64,000 nt of DNA from Streptomyces pluripotens (GCF_000802245.2 NZ_CP021080.1:2170001-2234000), one strand, 5' to 3'; numbered from the stretch's first letter, positions 41,902 through 53,094 are shown. A program made the numbers and translations. Notes: generated from the letters alone by a model not told the origin.

Positions 41902-44900
41902 TCAGCCCTCGTCGCCGGCGGGGGAGACCGTGGCGGTCTGCTTCGCCGTCGACTCCGCGGCGGCGGTCTTCTTCGCCGCGGTCTTCTTCGCCGTCGTCTT
42001 CTTGGCGGCCGTCTTCTTCGCCGCGGGCTCCTTCGCCGCGGTCTTCTTGGCAGCCGTCTTCTTCGCCGCGGTCTTCTTGGCGGCCGTCTTCTTCGCCGTC
42101 GTCTTCTTGGCGGCCGTCTTCTTCGCCGTGGCCTTCTTGGCCGCCTTGCGGGCAGTCTTCTTGGCCGGAGCTGCCTCCTCGGCCGGGGCCTCGGCTGCGG
42201 TCACGGCCGGGGTCTCCTCCGGCGCAGCTGACGGGACGACCACCACGGCCGCTTCCTCGGAGGCGGTCGGCGCAGTGGCCTTGCGCACGGCACGACGGCG
42301 CGGGCGGGCCGGGGCGGCGCTCTCCGCGGGTACGGGTGCCTCCTCGACCGGGGCCTGAGCCTCCGGCTGCTCCACCGATGCCAGGGTCTCGGGCGTGGTC
42401 TCGGGCACCGTCACCACGGCCGCCTCGGCGCCGGCGGGGGACCCGGTCGGAGCCGACACCTTCCGGGTCGCTCGACGGCGGGTACGGCCCTTGGGCGCGG
42501 CAGCCTCGGCTGCCTCGGCCTGCGGGACCGGAGCCACATGGTCCTCGGCAGCCGCGGACGGCCCGGCCTCCTTCTCAGGGAGCGCCTCCACCTTGCGCGC
42601 CTCCACCTTGGGCGCCTCCGCCTTCGGTGCCTCCGCCTTGGGCGCCTCCACCTTGGGCGCCTCCACCTTCGGCGTACCTGCCGGGGCCGAGGCCCGACGG
42701 CTGGCCCGGCGCCGCGTACGGCCACGGGTAGCTGCCGCCTCCGCCTCGGCGACGCTGCTGTACAGCTCCTCGTCCGGGGCGAAGTCGGGGGCGGGCAGTG
42801 CGACCGGCTCGGCGAGCTCCGCGGCCACCTCAACAGCGGTCTCCGCAGTCGGCTCGACCGCCTCGCCGGTCTCCGCGGCCACCGCGGCGGTCTCGTGCTC
42901 CTGCACATGTCCGTCGCCGCCGCGCCCGCGCTTCTTGCGCTTGCCGCCACCTCCGCCGGATGCCGGCTGCTCCACGTGCACGATGACGCCGCGGCCGTTG
43001 CAGTGGACGCAGGTCTCGGAGAAGGACTCCAGCAGCCCCTGGCCGACCCGCTTACGGGTCATCTGCACCAGCCCCAGCGAGGTCACCTCGGCCACCTGGT
43101 GCTTCGTGCGGTCACGACCCAGGCTCTCGAGCAGGCGCCGCAGCACCAGGTCGCGGTTGGACTCCAGGACCATGTCGATGAAGTCGATCACGATGATGCC
43201 GCCGAGGTCGCGCAGCCGCAGCTGACGCACGATCTCCTCGGCCGCCTCCAGGTTGTTCCTGGTGACCGTCTCCTCCAGGTTGCCGCCCTGGCCGGTGAAC
43301 TTGCCGGTGTTGACGTCGATGACGACCATCGCCTCAGTCCGGTCGATGACCAGCGAACCGCCACTGGGCAGCCAGACCTTGCGGTCCAACGCCTTGGCGA
43401 GCTGCTCGTCGATCCGGTAGGTGGCGAAGGCGTCGACCTCGCTGGTCCACTTCGACAGCCGACCGGCCAGATCGGGCGCCACGTGCGAGACGTACCCGTG
43501 GATCGTCTCCCACGCTTCGTCACCGCTGACGACGACCTTGGAGAAGTCCTCGTTGAAGATGTCCCGCACGACCCGGACGGTCATGTCCGGCTCGCCGTAC
43601 AGCAGGGTCGGGGCGTTGCCGCTCTTGGCCTTCTTCTGGATGTCCTCCCACTGCGCCTGCAGCCGCTCGACGTCCCGGCGCAGCTCGTCCTCACTCGCGC
43701 CCTCAGCGGCGGTGCGCACGATGACGCCCGCATCCTCGGGGACGATCTTCTTGAGGATGGTCTTCAGCCGGGCCCGCTCGGTGTCGGGCAACTTGCGGCT
43801 GATACCGGTCATGGAGCCCTCGGGGACGTACACGAGGTAGCGGCCCGGGAGCGAGACCTGGCTGGTCAGGCGGGCACCCTTGTGACCGATCGGGTCCTTC
43901 GTCACCTGGACGAGCACGGACTGACCGGACTTCAGGGCGGACTCGATGCGGCGCGGACCGTTGGCCATGCCCAGCGCCTCGAAGTTGACCTCACCGGCGT
44001 AGAGGACCGCGTTGCGACCCTTGCCGATGTCGATGAAGGCGGCCTCCATCGACGGCAGCACGTTCTGCACCTTGCCCAGGTAGACGTTGCCGACGTACGA
44101 GGTCGACTGCTCCTTGTTGACGTAGTGCTCTACGAGCACGCCGTCCTCCAGGACGCCGATCTGCGTACGGTCACCGTGCTGACGGACGACCATCACGCGC
44201 TCGACGGCCTCACGGCGGGCCAGGAACTCGGCCTCGGTAATGATCGGGACACGACGGCGCCCCTGCTCACGGCCTTCCCGGCGGCGCTGCTTCTTGGCCT
44301 CCAGACGGGTCGAGCCCTTGATGGACTGCACCTCGTCGGACGGTTCGGCGGCCTTACGGGGCTCACGGACCTTGACGACCGTACGCTCCGGGTCGTCAGC
44401 CGACGACTCGCCGTCCGCGGCGGTGTCACCGGCCCGGCGACGACGACGGCGGCGACGACGACTGCTGCTGGAGCCGGCCGATTCGTCGGAGCGCGCCTCG
44501 TCGGCGTCCTCTTCCTCCTGCTCGGCGGCGTCCTCGGCGTCCTGCACGGCTTGCTCGGCGGCCGGTTCCTCGCCCTCGGCGTCCGTGCCCTCACCGGTCT
44601 CGCCCTCGGCCGCTTCACCACGACGCCGACGACGGCCGCCACGACGGCGACGACGGCGCGAACCGGACTCCTCGAAGCCCTCGCCGCCCTCCGTCTCGTC
44701 GGTCTCCTCACCCTCAGGGAGAACCTCCTCGGGCTCCGCGTCCTGGGCCGGGGCCGCGGTCACGGCGGTCTGCGTCTCCTCGACCTGGGCCGACCCACGA
44801 CGGCGACGCCGGCGACGCGAACCGGTCTCGGCGGGCTCCTCCGCGTACTCCCCCGGCTCCCCCGGCTCCTCCGCCCCGGCGGTCTCGGCGGCGGCCTCGG

Positions 44901-46167
44901 CGGCTGCCCGCTCCGGAGTCTGGAACTTCGGCTCGGCGAACACGGGCGGCTGGAAGACGGCGACGGAGGGGCGAGCAGGCCGGCGCGGCGCCCCGGTCTC
45001 GGCCTCGGCCTCGGCGGCTTCGGGCGCGGGCGCGGAGAACCCGGACGCGGCGCGCACGACCCGGCGCCGGGTGCGGCGTGGAGCGGCCGTCTCGGCCGGC
45101 GCCTGTGGCTCGCTGGCCTGCGGCGCCTGGGCGGCGGAGACGGGCTCGGCGGCACGCTCCGCAGCGGGCTCCTCCGGAGTGTGCGTGCTCACGGTGGTGT
45201 CCTTGGCGGCCTCGGCTTCGGCCACGACAGCCTCCTCGGTCACCGGTGCACTGGTGGGCGCGGTCACCCGGCGGGTGGCACGACGGCGAGTACGGCGCGG
45301 GGCGGCCTCCTCGGCGACCGGAGCGGACGACTCGGCGACCGGAGCGGGCGGCTCGGAGGCTCCGGCGCCCTCCTCAGCGTCCTGAGCCGAGGTCACCGCA
45401 GCGGGCGCTGCCTCGACGGTGGCCGACACATCCTCGGCGGGCACCGTGCCGGCGGTCTTCGGGGCCCCGACGGGTGCGGACGCACGACGGGTCGCACGGC
45501 GCCGCGGCCGACCGGCGGACCCGGCCTCGGCGACCACGGCGGCCTCGCCAGTACCGAAAGCCTCCTGGGCGCCGGAGACCTGCCTGGTGCCCGCTGCCTC
45601 GGTGACGGTGCCGGTCGCCTCGGTGGCGGTACCGGTCGGCGCGGTGGCGGTACCGGTCGGCGCGGCGACGGCGCGGGTGGCCCGACGACGAGTACGACGC
45701 GGGGCGGCCTCCTCACCGACGACGACCTCGCCCGCCTCCGCGACGGCGACAGGGGCCTCAGGCTCGGCGTCGACGGCCGGCACGGTGGCCTCGGCGGACG
45801 CCGGTGAACCGGCCGGCGCGGACGCCCGGCGCGTGGCCCGGCGGCGCGGACGACCCGCGGGCGTGGTCTGAACGGCGGCGGGCACCTGCGCACCAGCCTC
45901 CGTCTCGGCAGCCACTGCTGCCTCTCCCGCTTCTCCGGTCGGCACGGTCTCCACGGACGCTGCGGCGTCTTCAGTCCCGAGCACCTCGGTGGCCTCGTCC
46001 ACATCCGCAGCTGGTATGGCCGATGCAGTGACCTCGGCGGGCGCCTCGGCCGGGGCGGCGGGCGGACCCGCCGGGCGGGAGGCGGCACGGCGACGCCTGC
46101 GCGGCGGCAGGGTGTCGCTGGGAGTGTTCAGTTCGGAACCCTCGTTGGGTTCGGTCGGCTTGAGCAT
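41902..46167 (-). CDS. rne: Ribonuclease E/G family endoribonuclease with long low-complexity arms
   Basis: 1421 residues. A ~600-residue disordered N-terminal arm precedes the S1 domain (about 677-722, [20 protein letters not shown]). The catalytic DNase I-like domain carries [12 protein letters not shown] (near residue 945) and IIVIDFIDM, and the Zn-link is CVHCNGRG (near 1052). A C-terminal arm follows, with PKVEA repeats and an AAKKT-repeat histone-like tail (bases about 41930-42170). An RNase ES-type enzyme, the main mRNA decay and rRNA processing nuclease of Streptomyces, with the catalytic core embedded centrally. Arg-rich [15 protein letters not shown] motifs recur in both arms and may bind RNA or PNPase. 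Confidence 0.95.
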   Translation of the reverse strand: MLKPTEPNEGSELNTPSDTLPPRRRRRAASRPAGPPAAPAEAPAEVTASAIPAADVDEATEVLGTEDAAASVETVPTGEAGEAAVAAETEAGAQVPAAVQTTPAGRPRRRATRRASAPAGSPASAEATVPAVDAEPEAPVAVAEAGEVVVGEEAAPRRTRRRATRAVAAPTGTATAPTGTATEATGTVTEAAGTRQVSGAQEAFGTGEAAVVAEAGSAGRPRRRATRRASAPVGAPKTAGTVPAEDVSATVEAAPAAVTSAQDAEEGAGASEPPAPVAESSAPVAEEAAPRRTRRRATRRVTAPTSAPVTEEAVVAEAEAAKDTTVSTHTPEEPAAERAAEPVSAAQAPQASEPQAPAETAAPRRTRRRVVRAASGFSAPAPEAAEAEAETGAPRRPARPSVAVFQPPVFAEPKFQTPERAAAEAAAETAGAEEPGEPGEYAEEPAETGSRRRRRRRGSAQVEETQTAVTAAPAQDAEPEEVLPEGEETDETEGGEGFEESGSRRRRRRGGRRRRRGEAAEGETGEGTDAEGEEPAAEQAVQDAEDAAEQEEEDADEARSDESAGSSSSRRRRRRRRRAGDTAADGESSADDPERTVVKVREPRKAAEPSDEVQSIKGSTRLEAKKQRRREGREQGRRRVPIITEAEFLARREAVERVMVVRQHGDRTQIGVLEDGVLVEHYVNKEQSTSYVGNVYLGKVQNVLPSMEAAFIDIGKGRNAVLYAGEVNFEALGMANGPRRIESALKSGQSVLVQVTKDPIGHKGARLTSQVSLPGRYLVYVPEGSMTGISRKLPDTERARLKTILKKIVPEDAGVIVRTAAEGASEDELRRDVERLQAQWEDIQKKAKSGNAPTLLYGEPDMTVRVVRDIFNEDFSKVVVSGDEAWETIHGYVSHVAPDLAGRLSKWTSEVDAFATYRIDEQLAKALDRKVWLPSGGSLVIDRTEAMVVIDVNTGKFTGQGGNLEETVTRNNLEAAEEIVRQLRLRDLGGIIVIDFIDMVLESNRDLVLRRLLESLGRDRTKHQVAEVTSLGLVQMTRKRVGQGLLESFSETCVHCNGRGVIVHVEQPASGGGGGKRKKRGRGGDGHVQEHETAAVAAETGEAVEPTAETAVEVAAELAEPVALPAPDFAPDEELYSSVAEAEAAATRGRTRRRASRRASAPAGTPKVEAPKVEAPKAEAPKAEAPKVEARKVEALPEKEAGPSAAAEDHVAPVPQAEAAEAAAPKGRTRRRATRKVSAPTGSPAGAEAAVVTVPETTPETLASVEQPEAQAPVEEAPVPAESAAPARPRRRAVRKATAPTASEEAAVVVVPSAAPEETPAVTAAEAPAEEAAPAKKTARKAAKKATAKKTAAKKTTAKKTAAKKTAAKKTAAKKTAAKEPAAKKTAAKKTTAKKTAAKKTAAAESTAKQTATVSPAGDEG

Positions 46168-46428
46168 GCGGGCGTTTCTCCCGTCAGGCTCCCGGGCGCC
46201 GCGCCTGGTCCGGCGACGTCCTCACTGGGCCGTCCGCCGGTGACGTCCACGGCCCGCGCGCTGCGCGATGGCCGCCGTCCGGGGCGCGGGCGCCGCACGG
46301 GAGCACTCTGTGTCTTGTCTCGCCGGTTCCGTACCCCTTGTCGGTACGGCCTGGCGAAAGTCTTCTGGTCGGTGCGCTGCCCGACCCAGGTGGCTCCCGA
46401 GTACCAGGGCGGCGCTACGACGTCCGCC

Positions 46429-47241
46429 CTACGCGGAGCCTTCCGGCGCCGTCGCGGTGGCAACCGGTACGGCCGTCAGGGCCTCGGCTGCCTCGCGGTC
46501 GGGCGCGAGCGGGTCGGTCACCACGCCGGTCTCTTCATCGAACAGCCCCTGCGCCAGCCTGGTCACCGCTGCGGGGACCGGCGGCGCCAGGTCGGCCACG
46601 GCGCGGAGACCGGACAGGACGTCGTCGGGTCGTACGGCAGGCGTCACGTGCCGAACAACCAGCCGCAGTATCGCACAGGGCCGGTCGGTCGGCCTATCAG
46701 TCGGCGAACCGTGCGTTTCCAGGCTCACCACGGCCGGCCGGGCGTCGAAGGTACGAACGCCGTTCTTGGTCCTCCGCTGCACCTCGACGGTCTCGGCCTC
46801 GGTGAAGGCCTCCACCGCCTGCTCGACGTCGGTCGGGTCGGCGCCGTCCAGCCGCAGCTCCCATACGGAGGCCGTCAGCCGGTCGGCGAGGCCCGGGGTC
46901 CGCGCCTCGACCGCCTCGACGATGTCGAGGCCCGCGGGCAGCGACTCGTCGAGGAGCACGCGCAGGGTGTCCGGGGCACGCGACTCGGTGAGCGCGATCT
47001 CCAGGTACTCCGCCTCACTGCCCGTGCCGGTGGGTGCGGCATTGGCATACGACACCTTCGGGTGCGGCGTGAACCCTGCCGAGTACGCCATGGGCACCTC
47101 GGCACGGCGCAGCGCACGCTCGAAGGCGCGCTGGAAGTCTCGGTGGCTGGTGAACCTCAGGCGGCCGCGCTTGGTGTAACGCAGTCGGATGCGCTGCACC
47201 GCGGGTGCGGGCGGCGGGCCTTCGGGCTGTCGCTTGCCCAG
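46429..47241 (-). CDS. DUF2344/TIGR03936 radical-SAM-associated protein
   Basis: 270 residues if it starts at CTG 47241 (GKRQPEGPPPAPAVQRIRLR), which has GAAGGA 12 nt upstream; GTG 47199 (VQRIRLRYTKRG) is the conventional alternative. IRLRYTKRGRLRFTSHRDFQ, FTPHPKVSYANA and SEAEYLEIAL identify DUF2344, which occurs with or fused to TIGR03960 radical SAM proteins and is thought to act in RNA modification. In this window two other genes separate it from the TIGR03960 gene at 49459. Confidence 0.9.
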   Translation of the reverse strand: MGKRQPEGPPPAPAVQRIRLRYTKRGRLRFTSHRDFQRAFERALRRAEVPMAYSAGFTPHPKVSYANAAPTGTGSEAEYLEIALTESRAPDTLRVLLDESLPAGLDIVEAVEARTPGLADRLTASVWELRLDGADPTDVEQAVEAFTEAETVEVQRRTKNGVRTFDARPAVVSLETHGSPTDRPTDRPCAILRLVVRHVTPAVRPDDVLSGLRAVADLAPPVPAAVTRLAQGLFDEETGVVTDPLAPDREAAEALTAVPVATATAPEGSA

Positions 47242-47245
47242 TGTC

Positions 47246-47626
47246 CTAGTCCTTCGTGAGAGCGGTCGTGCTACTACCAAGACTACGTGCCGCGGAGCCC
47301 GAGGGTTCCCGCCGGTCCACCGCGGCCGGCTGCCGTGAGTCGCCGAAGAGCATCCGGCGGAGGCCGGCGCACGCCTGTCGCACCCTGTCACGGGCGGTGG
47401 CCAGCACCTCGCGGGCACCCCGGCCCGCGGCGCGCACTCCCCGGGCGGCCGGCCGCAGGACGGCCTTCCGCACGGTCTGACCGACCGGTGTGCGGACGGA
47501 GCGGACGGACCGGTGGACCCAACGCTCCGGTTCCACGAAGATCCACCGGACGAGGGCCCCGAGTGCCCCTACGCCGGACGGGCCGGACGGCGCCTCTGGT
47601 ACGTCGGAGCCGGATTCGAGGACCAT
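47246..47626 (-). CDS. Small Arg/Ala-rich hypothetical protein
   Basis: 126 residues from ATG 47626 (GTG 47650 possible). VGALGALVRWIFVEPERWVH could be a short membrane-associated helix; the rest (VRKAVLRPAARGVRAAGRG) is basic. It ends 4 bp before the CTG start of the DUF2344 gene. Codon use looks coding, but the family is not recognised. Confidence 0.5.
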   Translation of the reverse strand: MVLESGSDVPEAPSGPSGVGALGALVRWIFVEPERWVHRSVRSVRTPVGQTVRKAVLRPAARGVRAAGRGAREVLATARDRVRQACAGLRRMLFGDSRQPAAVDRREPSGSAARSLGSSTTALTKD

Positions 47627-47748
47627 GCCCTCACCCACCACGGACCGCACACGGCCCGTGGTGCGCCTTGCCCGAAACGCTCCTACGGTGAGAAGCGCGG
47701 TCCGGAGCTGCGAGGGGGTGCGTCAGGACGAGACGCCCGGGAGCCGGT

Positions 47749-48957
47749 ATGGCCTACCACTTCAACGACAACCAGCAGTTCGACTACGAGACCCGGCTCG
47801 CCCTGGGCTCGGCCTGGCGGCAGGGCGCCGACGTCGGCGAGGTTCTGGCGACCGCTTCCACCGTGTCGGACGGTGACGGGGAGACGTGGTTCAGCACCTG
47901 GGTGGAGCTGGCGCGCAAGGTCCGCGCGCAGGCCGAGCGCAGCGCTGCCCGAGGCCACACGGCAAGCGCCAGGGACGCCTGGCTGCGTGCCGCCGGATAC
48001 TTCGGTACCGCCCTGGTGGGCGTCGACGCGGTCGCCGGTCCCGACAAGCGGCTGGACGAGGTGTTTCCCGAACACCGCGCCTGCTTCGACCACTTCATCA
48101 GGGCATGCAGCCCACCCGCCGAAGCGATCCGCGTACCGTACGAGAACACGTCCCTGCCCGGATACCTGGTCGGTCCGTCCGCCGTGTCCGGCCCGCTGCC
48201 GGTGCTGATCGCCAACAACGGCAGCGACGGCCCGATCAGCACAGCCTGGACACTGCTCGGTGCGCCCGCGGTCGCTCGTGGTTACCGCGTTCTGCTCTTC
48301 GACGGTCCTGGCCAGCAGTCCATGCTCTTCGAGAAGGGGTCCACCTTCCGGCACGACTGGGAGCACGTCATCACGCCCGTCGTGGAGTTCCTCCTCTCCC
48401 GCCCCGAGGTCGACCCCCGGCGGATCGTCCTGGCCGGCATCAGCCAGGCCGGCTACTGGGTGCCGCGCGCGCTCGCCTTCGAGCACCGGATCGCCGCCGC
48501 GGTCGCCGACCCCGGCGTGATGCGCGTGGCGGACAGTTGGTGGCACAACATGGGCGCCGACCTGCACAGCCTGTGGGAGTCCGGTGATCGCGAGACCTTC
48601 GACCAGGTGATCCGGGAAGCTCTCGCCCAAAATCCGGCGCACGCCGCGACCTGGCGCTGGCGGACCAAGCCGTACGGCATCGACTCCCCCTTCGACCTGC
48701 TCACCGAGGTGTCCCGGTACGACCTCGCCCCCGTCACCGACCGGATCACCAGCCCGCTGCTGATCACCGACCCGGAGGGCGAACAGTTCTGGCCGGGCGC
48801 CTCGCAGGAGTTGTACGACGCCCTGCCCGGTCCGAAGCAACTGGTCCGTTTCACCGAGGCGGAGGGAGCCCACCTGCACTGCGAACCGATGGGCCGCGCC
48901 CTGTTCGAACAGCGTGTCTTCGACTGGCTGGACGACCGGCTCAGCCTGTCGGCATAG
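47749..48957 (+). CDS. Alpha/beta hydrolase (DUF1100/FrsA-like, DHPON-hydrolase-like)
   Basis: 402 residues. An N-terminal helical cap region (to about 130) precedes the hydrolase domain with nucleophile elbow GISQAGYW, acid LLITDPEGEQFWPG and His in AEGAHLHCEPMG. It resembles the 2,6-dihydropseudooxynicotine hydrolase/esterase group, but the substrate cannot be told. It is on the plus strand and interrupts the leftward housekeeping run, so it is probably a lineage-specific insertion. Confidence 0.85.
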   Translation: MAYHFNDNQQFDYETRLALGSAWRQGADVGEVLATASTVSDGDGETWFSTWVELARKVRAQAERSAARGHTASARDAWLRAAGYFGTALVGVDAVAGPDKRLDEVFPEHRACFDHFIRACSPPAEAIRVPYENTSLPGYLVGPSAVSGPLPVLIANNGSDGPISTAWTLLGAPAVARGYRVLLFDGPGQQSMLFEKGSTFRHDWEHVITPVVEFLLSRPEVDPRRIVLAGISQAGYWVPRALAFEHRIAAAVADPGVMRVADSWWHNMGADLHSLWESGDRETFDQVIREALAQNPAHAATWRWRTKPYGIDSPFDLLTEVSRYDLAPVTDRITSPLLITDPEGEQFWPGASQELYDALPGPKQLVRFTEAEGAHLHCEPMGRALFEQRVFDWLDDRLSLSA

Positions 48958-49458
48958 GGTCCCAGCCGCCCGGGCGTAGGCCCCAGCCGCCCGCTGCCAA
49001 CCGCCGGCGAAGGTGCTCCAGAAGCGGATGCCGGTGCGACCGGTGCTCGGTCGTCAACTGCCCGCAGGGCCTCCTCGCCCCTGCCGTCGAGTGCGGCAGC
49101 ATAGGTCCGACCGAGACCGGCCGGACGAATCCTTGAGGCTCCTCACCGACCGCTGGGGCAGACTCGTCTTGACGCCTCCGTGGACCCATCAGGGAACTCG
49201 TCCGCCAGCAGGTCTTCGTCGTCGGACACCGCTGTGCAGGCCAGACGGAGCGCGGTCAACAGGACGTGACGTACCGCTGCGTGTACGCCTCGAAGGACCC
49301 CTCGGCGACATCGACGGTGAGGACCGACAGAACGGGCGGCGGTGCCGACTCGGCTGCTGGGCGCTGCTGGACCAGGCCAAGTTCGGCTGCGGCGCCCTCC
49401 TGGCTGCGGATTACTGTTCGATCCGGTTCAACCGTCCGATTCCAGGGCCTTACCCACG
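48958..49458. other. Non-coding interval between convergent genes
   Basis: About 500 bp between the hydrolase and the 3' end of the radical SAM gene. Several short frames exist but none has recognisable or conserved-looking protein. No repeat or RNA gene is evident. Possibly debris from the event that placed the hydrolase here. Confidence 0.5.
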
Positions 49459-51420
49459 TCAGTGCGCGTGACCTGCCGAAGCGGGCGCCGGGCCGGCATT
49501 CTTGACCGTCAGGGGAAGCAGCTTCTTCCCCGTCGGACCCACCTGGATCTGCGTGTCCATGGAAGGACAAACCCCACAATCGAAGCACGGGGTCCAGCGG
49601 CAGTCCTCGACCTCGGTCTCGTCGAGGGCGTCCTGCCAGTCCTCCCAGAGCCAGTCCTTGTCCAGGCCGGAGTCGAGGTGGTCCCAGGGCAGGACCTCCT
49701 CGTAGGTGCGCTCGCGGGTGGTGTACCAGTCGACGTCGACACCGAACGGGGCGAGGGCCTTGTCGGCACAGGCCATCCAGCGGTCGTAGGAGAAGTGCTC
49801 GCGCCAGCCGTCGAAGCGGCCTCCGTCGTCGTAGACCGCGCGGATGACGGCGCCGACGCGGCGGTCACCACGGGAGAGCAGGCCCTCGATGATGCCCGGC
49901 TTGCCGTCGTGGTAGCGGAAGCCGATGGAACGGCCGTACTTCTTGTCACCGCGGATCTTGTCCCGGAGCCTGGCCAGGCGCGCGTCCGTTTCCTCGGCGG
50001 AGAGTTGGGGCGCCCACTGGAAGGGGGTGTGGGGCTTGGGTACGAATCCCCCGATCGAGACAGTACAGCGGATGTCGTTGGAGCCGGAGACCTCGCGTCC
50101 CTTCTGGATCACGTGGGTCGCCATGTCGGCGATCTGCAGGACGTCGTCGTCGGTCTCCGTGGGCAGGCCGCACATGAAGTACAGCTTCACCTGGCGCCAG
50201 CCGTTGCCGTAGGCCGTGGCGACCGTACGGATCAGGTCCTCCTCGGAGACCATCTTGTTGATGACCTTGCGGATGCGCTCCGAGCCGCCCTCCGGGGCGA
50301 AGGTCAGGCCCGAGCGGCGCCCGTTGCGCGTCAGCTCGTTCGCCAGGTCGATGTTGAAGGCGTCCACGCGGGTCGAGGGGAGCGAGAGGCCGATCTTGTC
50401 GTCCTCGTAGCGGTCCGCCAGGCCCTTGGCGACGTCACCGATCTCCGAGTGGTCGGCGGAGGAGAGGGACAGCAAACCGACCTCTTCGAAGCCGGTCGCC
50501 TTCAGCCCCTTGTCGACCATGTCACCGATGCCGGTGATCGAGCGCTCGCGCACCGGGCGGGTGATCATGCCCGCCTGGCAGAAACGGCAGCCGCGCGTGC
50601 AGCCGCGGAAGATCTCCACCGACATGCGCTCGTGGACGGTCTCGGCCAGGGGGACGAGGGGCTGCTTGGGGTACGGCCACTCGTCCAGGTCCATGACCGT
50701 GTGCTTGGACACGCGCCACGGGACGCCCGACCTGTTGGGCACCACGCGGGCGATGCGGCCGTCGGGGAGGTACTCGACGTCGTAGAAGGCCGGGACGTAC
50801 ACACCGCCGGTCTTGGCCAGGCGGAGGAGGACCTCCTCGCGGCCGCCGGGACGGCCCTGTGCCTTCCAGCCACGGATGACACGGGTCATGTCCAGGACGG
50901 CCTGCTCTCCGTCGCCGATGACCGCCGCGTCGATGAAGTCGGCGATCGGTTCCGGGTTGAACGCCGCGTGGCCGCCGGCCAGGACGATCGGATCGTCCAC
51001 CGTGCGGTCCTTGGACTCCAGTGGGATGCCGGCCAGGTCCAGGGCGGTGAGCATGTTCGTGTAGCCCAGCTCCGTGGAGAAGCTGAGGCCGAACACGTCG
51101 AAGGCCTTCACCGGACGGTGGCTGTCGACCGTGAACTGCGGCACGCCCTGCTCGCGCATGAGCGCCTCCAGATCCGGCCACACGCTGTAGGTGCGCTCGG
51201 CGAGGACGCCCTCCTGCTCGTTGAGGACCTCGTAGAGGATCATGACGCCCTGATTGGGCAGCCCCACCTCGTACGCGTCCGGGTACATGAGCGCCCAGCG
51301 GACGTCGCACTCGTCCCAGTCCTTGACGGTGGAGTTGAGCTCTCCGCCGACGTACTGGATCGGCTTCTGCACGTGGGGGAGCAGAGCTTCGAGCTGCGGG
51401 AAAACCGACTCGACAGGCAT
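49459..51420 (-). CDS. TIGR03960 B12-binding-type radical SAM protein
   Basis: 653 residues from ATG 51420 (MPVESVFPQLEALLPHVQKP); ATG 51435 is an alternative but lacks a ribosome-binding site. The N-terminal cobalamin-binding-like domain (PDAYEVGLPNQGVMILYEVL, DVFGLSFSTELGYTN) precedes the radical SAM core with CTRGCRFCQAG (CxxxCxxC, near residue 275). The C-terminus has extra cysteines (PCFDCGVCPS) that may bind another Fe-S cluster. A partner of the DUF2344 protein. Reaction not established; RNA or cofactor modification is the usual proposal. Confidence 0.93.
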   Translation of the reverse strand: MPVESVFPQLEALLPHVQKPIQYVGGELNSTVKDWDECDVRWALMYPDAYEVGLPNQGVMILYEVLNEQEGVLAERTYSVWPDLEALMREQGVPQFTVDSHRPVKAFDVFGLSFSTELGYTNMLTALDLAGIPLESKDRTVDDPIVLAGGHAAFNPEPIADFIDAAVIGDGEQAVLDMTRVIRGWKAQGRPGGREEVLLRLAKTGGVYVPAFYDVEYLPDGRIARVVPNRSGVPWRVSKHTVMDLDEWPYPKQPLVPLAETVHERMSVEIFRGCTRGCRFCQAGMITRPVRERSITGIGDMVDKGLKATGFEEVGLLSLSSADHSEIGDVAKGLADRYEDDKIGLSLPSTRVDAFNIDLANELTRNGRRSGLTFAPEGGSERIRKVINKMVSEEDLIRTVATAYGNGWRQVKLYFMCGLPTETDDDVLQIADMATHVIQKGREVSGSNDIRCTVSIGGFVPKPHTPFQWAPQLSAEETDARLARLRDKIRGDKKYGRSIGFRYHDGKPGIIEGLLSRGDRRVGAVIRAVYDDGGRFDGWREHFSYDRWMACADKALAPFGVDVDWYTTRERTYEEVLPWDHLDSGLDKDWLWEDWQDALDETEVEDCRWTPCFDCGVCPSMDTQIQVGPTGKKLLPLTVKNAGPAPASAGHAH

Positions 51421-51490
51421 CTCGCGAACCTTCATGAGCTGACAGGGGTGACCATCAAGCGTAACCCGCCCGGCGGACTGCCCCGGACCC

Positions 51491-52987
51491 TCAGCCAGAC
51501 GCTTCCGGGACGATCTCCCGCCACAGGTCGGGCAGCTGCGCCTCCGCCGTCGCCGCCCGGACTTCCTCCCTGCCGTACAGCACCCCGTAGGTGAAGCTGC
51601 TCTCCCCCGCCGCGTGTGCCACCGCGGACAGCTCACGCAGGGTACGACGGGCCATGACGCTGTCCTGGTGGTCGCCGAGGAGCGTGGTCAGGGACTTCAT
51701 GGACCTGGTGAGCGAACGTGCACGGGCGCCGAGGGCGGGCGTCGCGGCCTCGGCCGCGTACCGGGTGCGCTTGGCCTTCTTGCGGGCCTCGTGCAGGGCC
51801 AGGTCTCGCTCCGGGCCGGGCGGCAGGTCCAGCGCGTGCCCGATGAGTCCGGACAGTTTCGCCAGGTCCTTGTGCACGGCCCGGGCGAGGACCCGTTCCG
51901 GTCTCTTCGCGGCCGCCTTGCCGAGCGGTGGATCGGCGAGGAGGCGGTCCAGGGTGTCCAGCAGGGTCAGGTGACGGCGGGAGTCCAGCACGCCGTTCAG
52001 GTGGCTGCTGGCACCACCGTGCTGGGCGTTCGCCCAGGTGGTCAGCCGCTCGGGGACGGGGCCGGTGACCAGATCGGGTGGGAGGGCGGCCAGGGCGGTC
52101 GTCAGACGCTCGGCCAGCACCTCCCGGTCACGGTGTACACCCAGCTCGCCGGCGAGCCACTTGAGCTCGGCGGCGACGGGGTCGGTGACGACCGGGTCGA
52201 GGACCGCGCGGAAGGTGCGCAGGGTGCTGCGGGCGCGCCGGGTGGCGACCCGCATGCGGTGCACGGAATCGGGGAGGTCGCGGCGGACGGCTGGATCGAG
52301 TTCGACCAGGGCATCCCGCTGGACGCGGAGATAGGCGAGGACGTGGTCGCCGGCGGTCACCGGCCGCCGGGGCTTCGCCTTCCGGCGGCGGCCAGTGGTC
52401 TGCTCCAGGGCGCGGGCGAGTTTCGACGGCGACGCGGAGGGACGCACGCCTGCCCTGCGGAGTCGTTTCTCCACCTGGTCGAGGAAGGCAGGGTCGCCGC
52501 CGTCGGCCAATTCCACCTCGATCTCGGTCCACTGGGCGGCTCTGCCCTTGCCGGTGAGCCGCTCGGCGGTCACGGCGTCGACGCTCGCCTCGGCCAGCAG
52601 GGTTCCGTCGGCGTCGACCAGATGGCGCACATCGCGGGCGGAGCGCAGCCGGACCAGGGGGATCAGCTCGGCGTCCCGGACGCGGGAGCGCAGGAGGGCC
52701 GCGATCTCCCCGGGCACGGTGTCGGAGAGCGGGGCCTGGATCTCGTCGCGGACGCCGGGGGCGACGGGGAACTTCAGGTGCCAGCCGGCGTCCGCGCCTC
52801 CGGTGCGGCGGCGCAGGGTGATGGCGGCGGCGGCCAGACGCTCGTCGGCGGTGTCGTAGTACGTGGCGTCAAGTTCGATCAGGCCCTTGTCGAGGACGGC
52901 CGCCACTCCGGCGACGCCGGTCAGGTCTGGCAGCCCGCTGTCGTCGGATTCGTACTTGCGCTCGATCTCGCGTTTCGCATCCGCCAT
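51491..52987 (-). CDS. CYTH and CHAD domain protein
   Basis: 498 residues. The N-terminal CYTH (triphosphate tunnel) domain starts with EIERKYE (residues 7-13), followed by EIEVELADGGDPAFLDQVEK; it likely hydrolyses inorganic triphosphate. The C-terminal CHAD domain (about 220-490) has HRMRVATRRARSTLRTFR and HEARKKAKRTRYAAEA, conserved His/Arg helices that bind polyphosphate. It lies between rodA and the radical SAM gene on the same strand. Confidence 0.92.
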   Translation of the reverse strand: MADAKREIERKYESDDSGLPDLTGVAGVAAVLDKGLIELDATYYDTADERLAAAAITLRRRTGGADAGWHLKFPVAPGVRDEIQAPLSDTVPGEIAALLRSRVRDAELIPLVRLRSARDVRHLVDADGTLLAEASVDAVTAERLTGKGRAAQWTEIEVELADGGDPAFLDQVEKRLRRAGVRPSASPSKLARALEQTTGRRRKAKPRRPVTAGDHVLAYLRVQRDALVELDPAVRRDLPDSVHRMRVATRRARSTLRTFRAVLDPVVTDPVAAELKWLAGELGVHRDREVLAERLTTALAALPPDLVTGPVPERLTTWANAQHGGASSHLNGVLDSRRHLTLLDTLDRLLADPPLGKAAAKRPERVLARAVHKDLAKLSGLIGHALDLPPGPERDLALHEARKKAKRTRYAAEAATPALGARARSLTRSMKSLTTLLGDHQDSVMARRTLRELSAVAHAAGESSFTYGVLYGREEVRAATAEAQLPDLWREIVPEASG

Positions 52988-53094
52988 GCACCGAATCTAG
53001 TGGGCGGAGGGCCGATACGGCAGAGGGCGCCGCCGCCGTCCGGCCCCTTCGAAGGTGGTGAGCCGGGCGGCTGGCGGGCCGGGTGGCGGGATCC

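Noticed and set aside
42538..45807. 1089-codon plus-strand frame opposite rne
   Set aside because: Low-complexity Gly/Leu/Asp shadow of the RNase E repeats.
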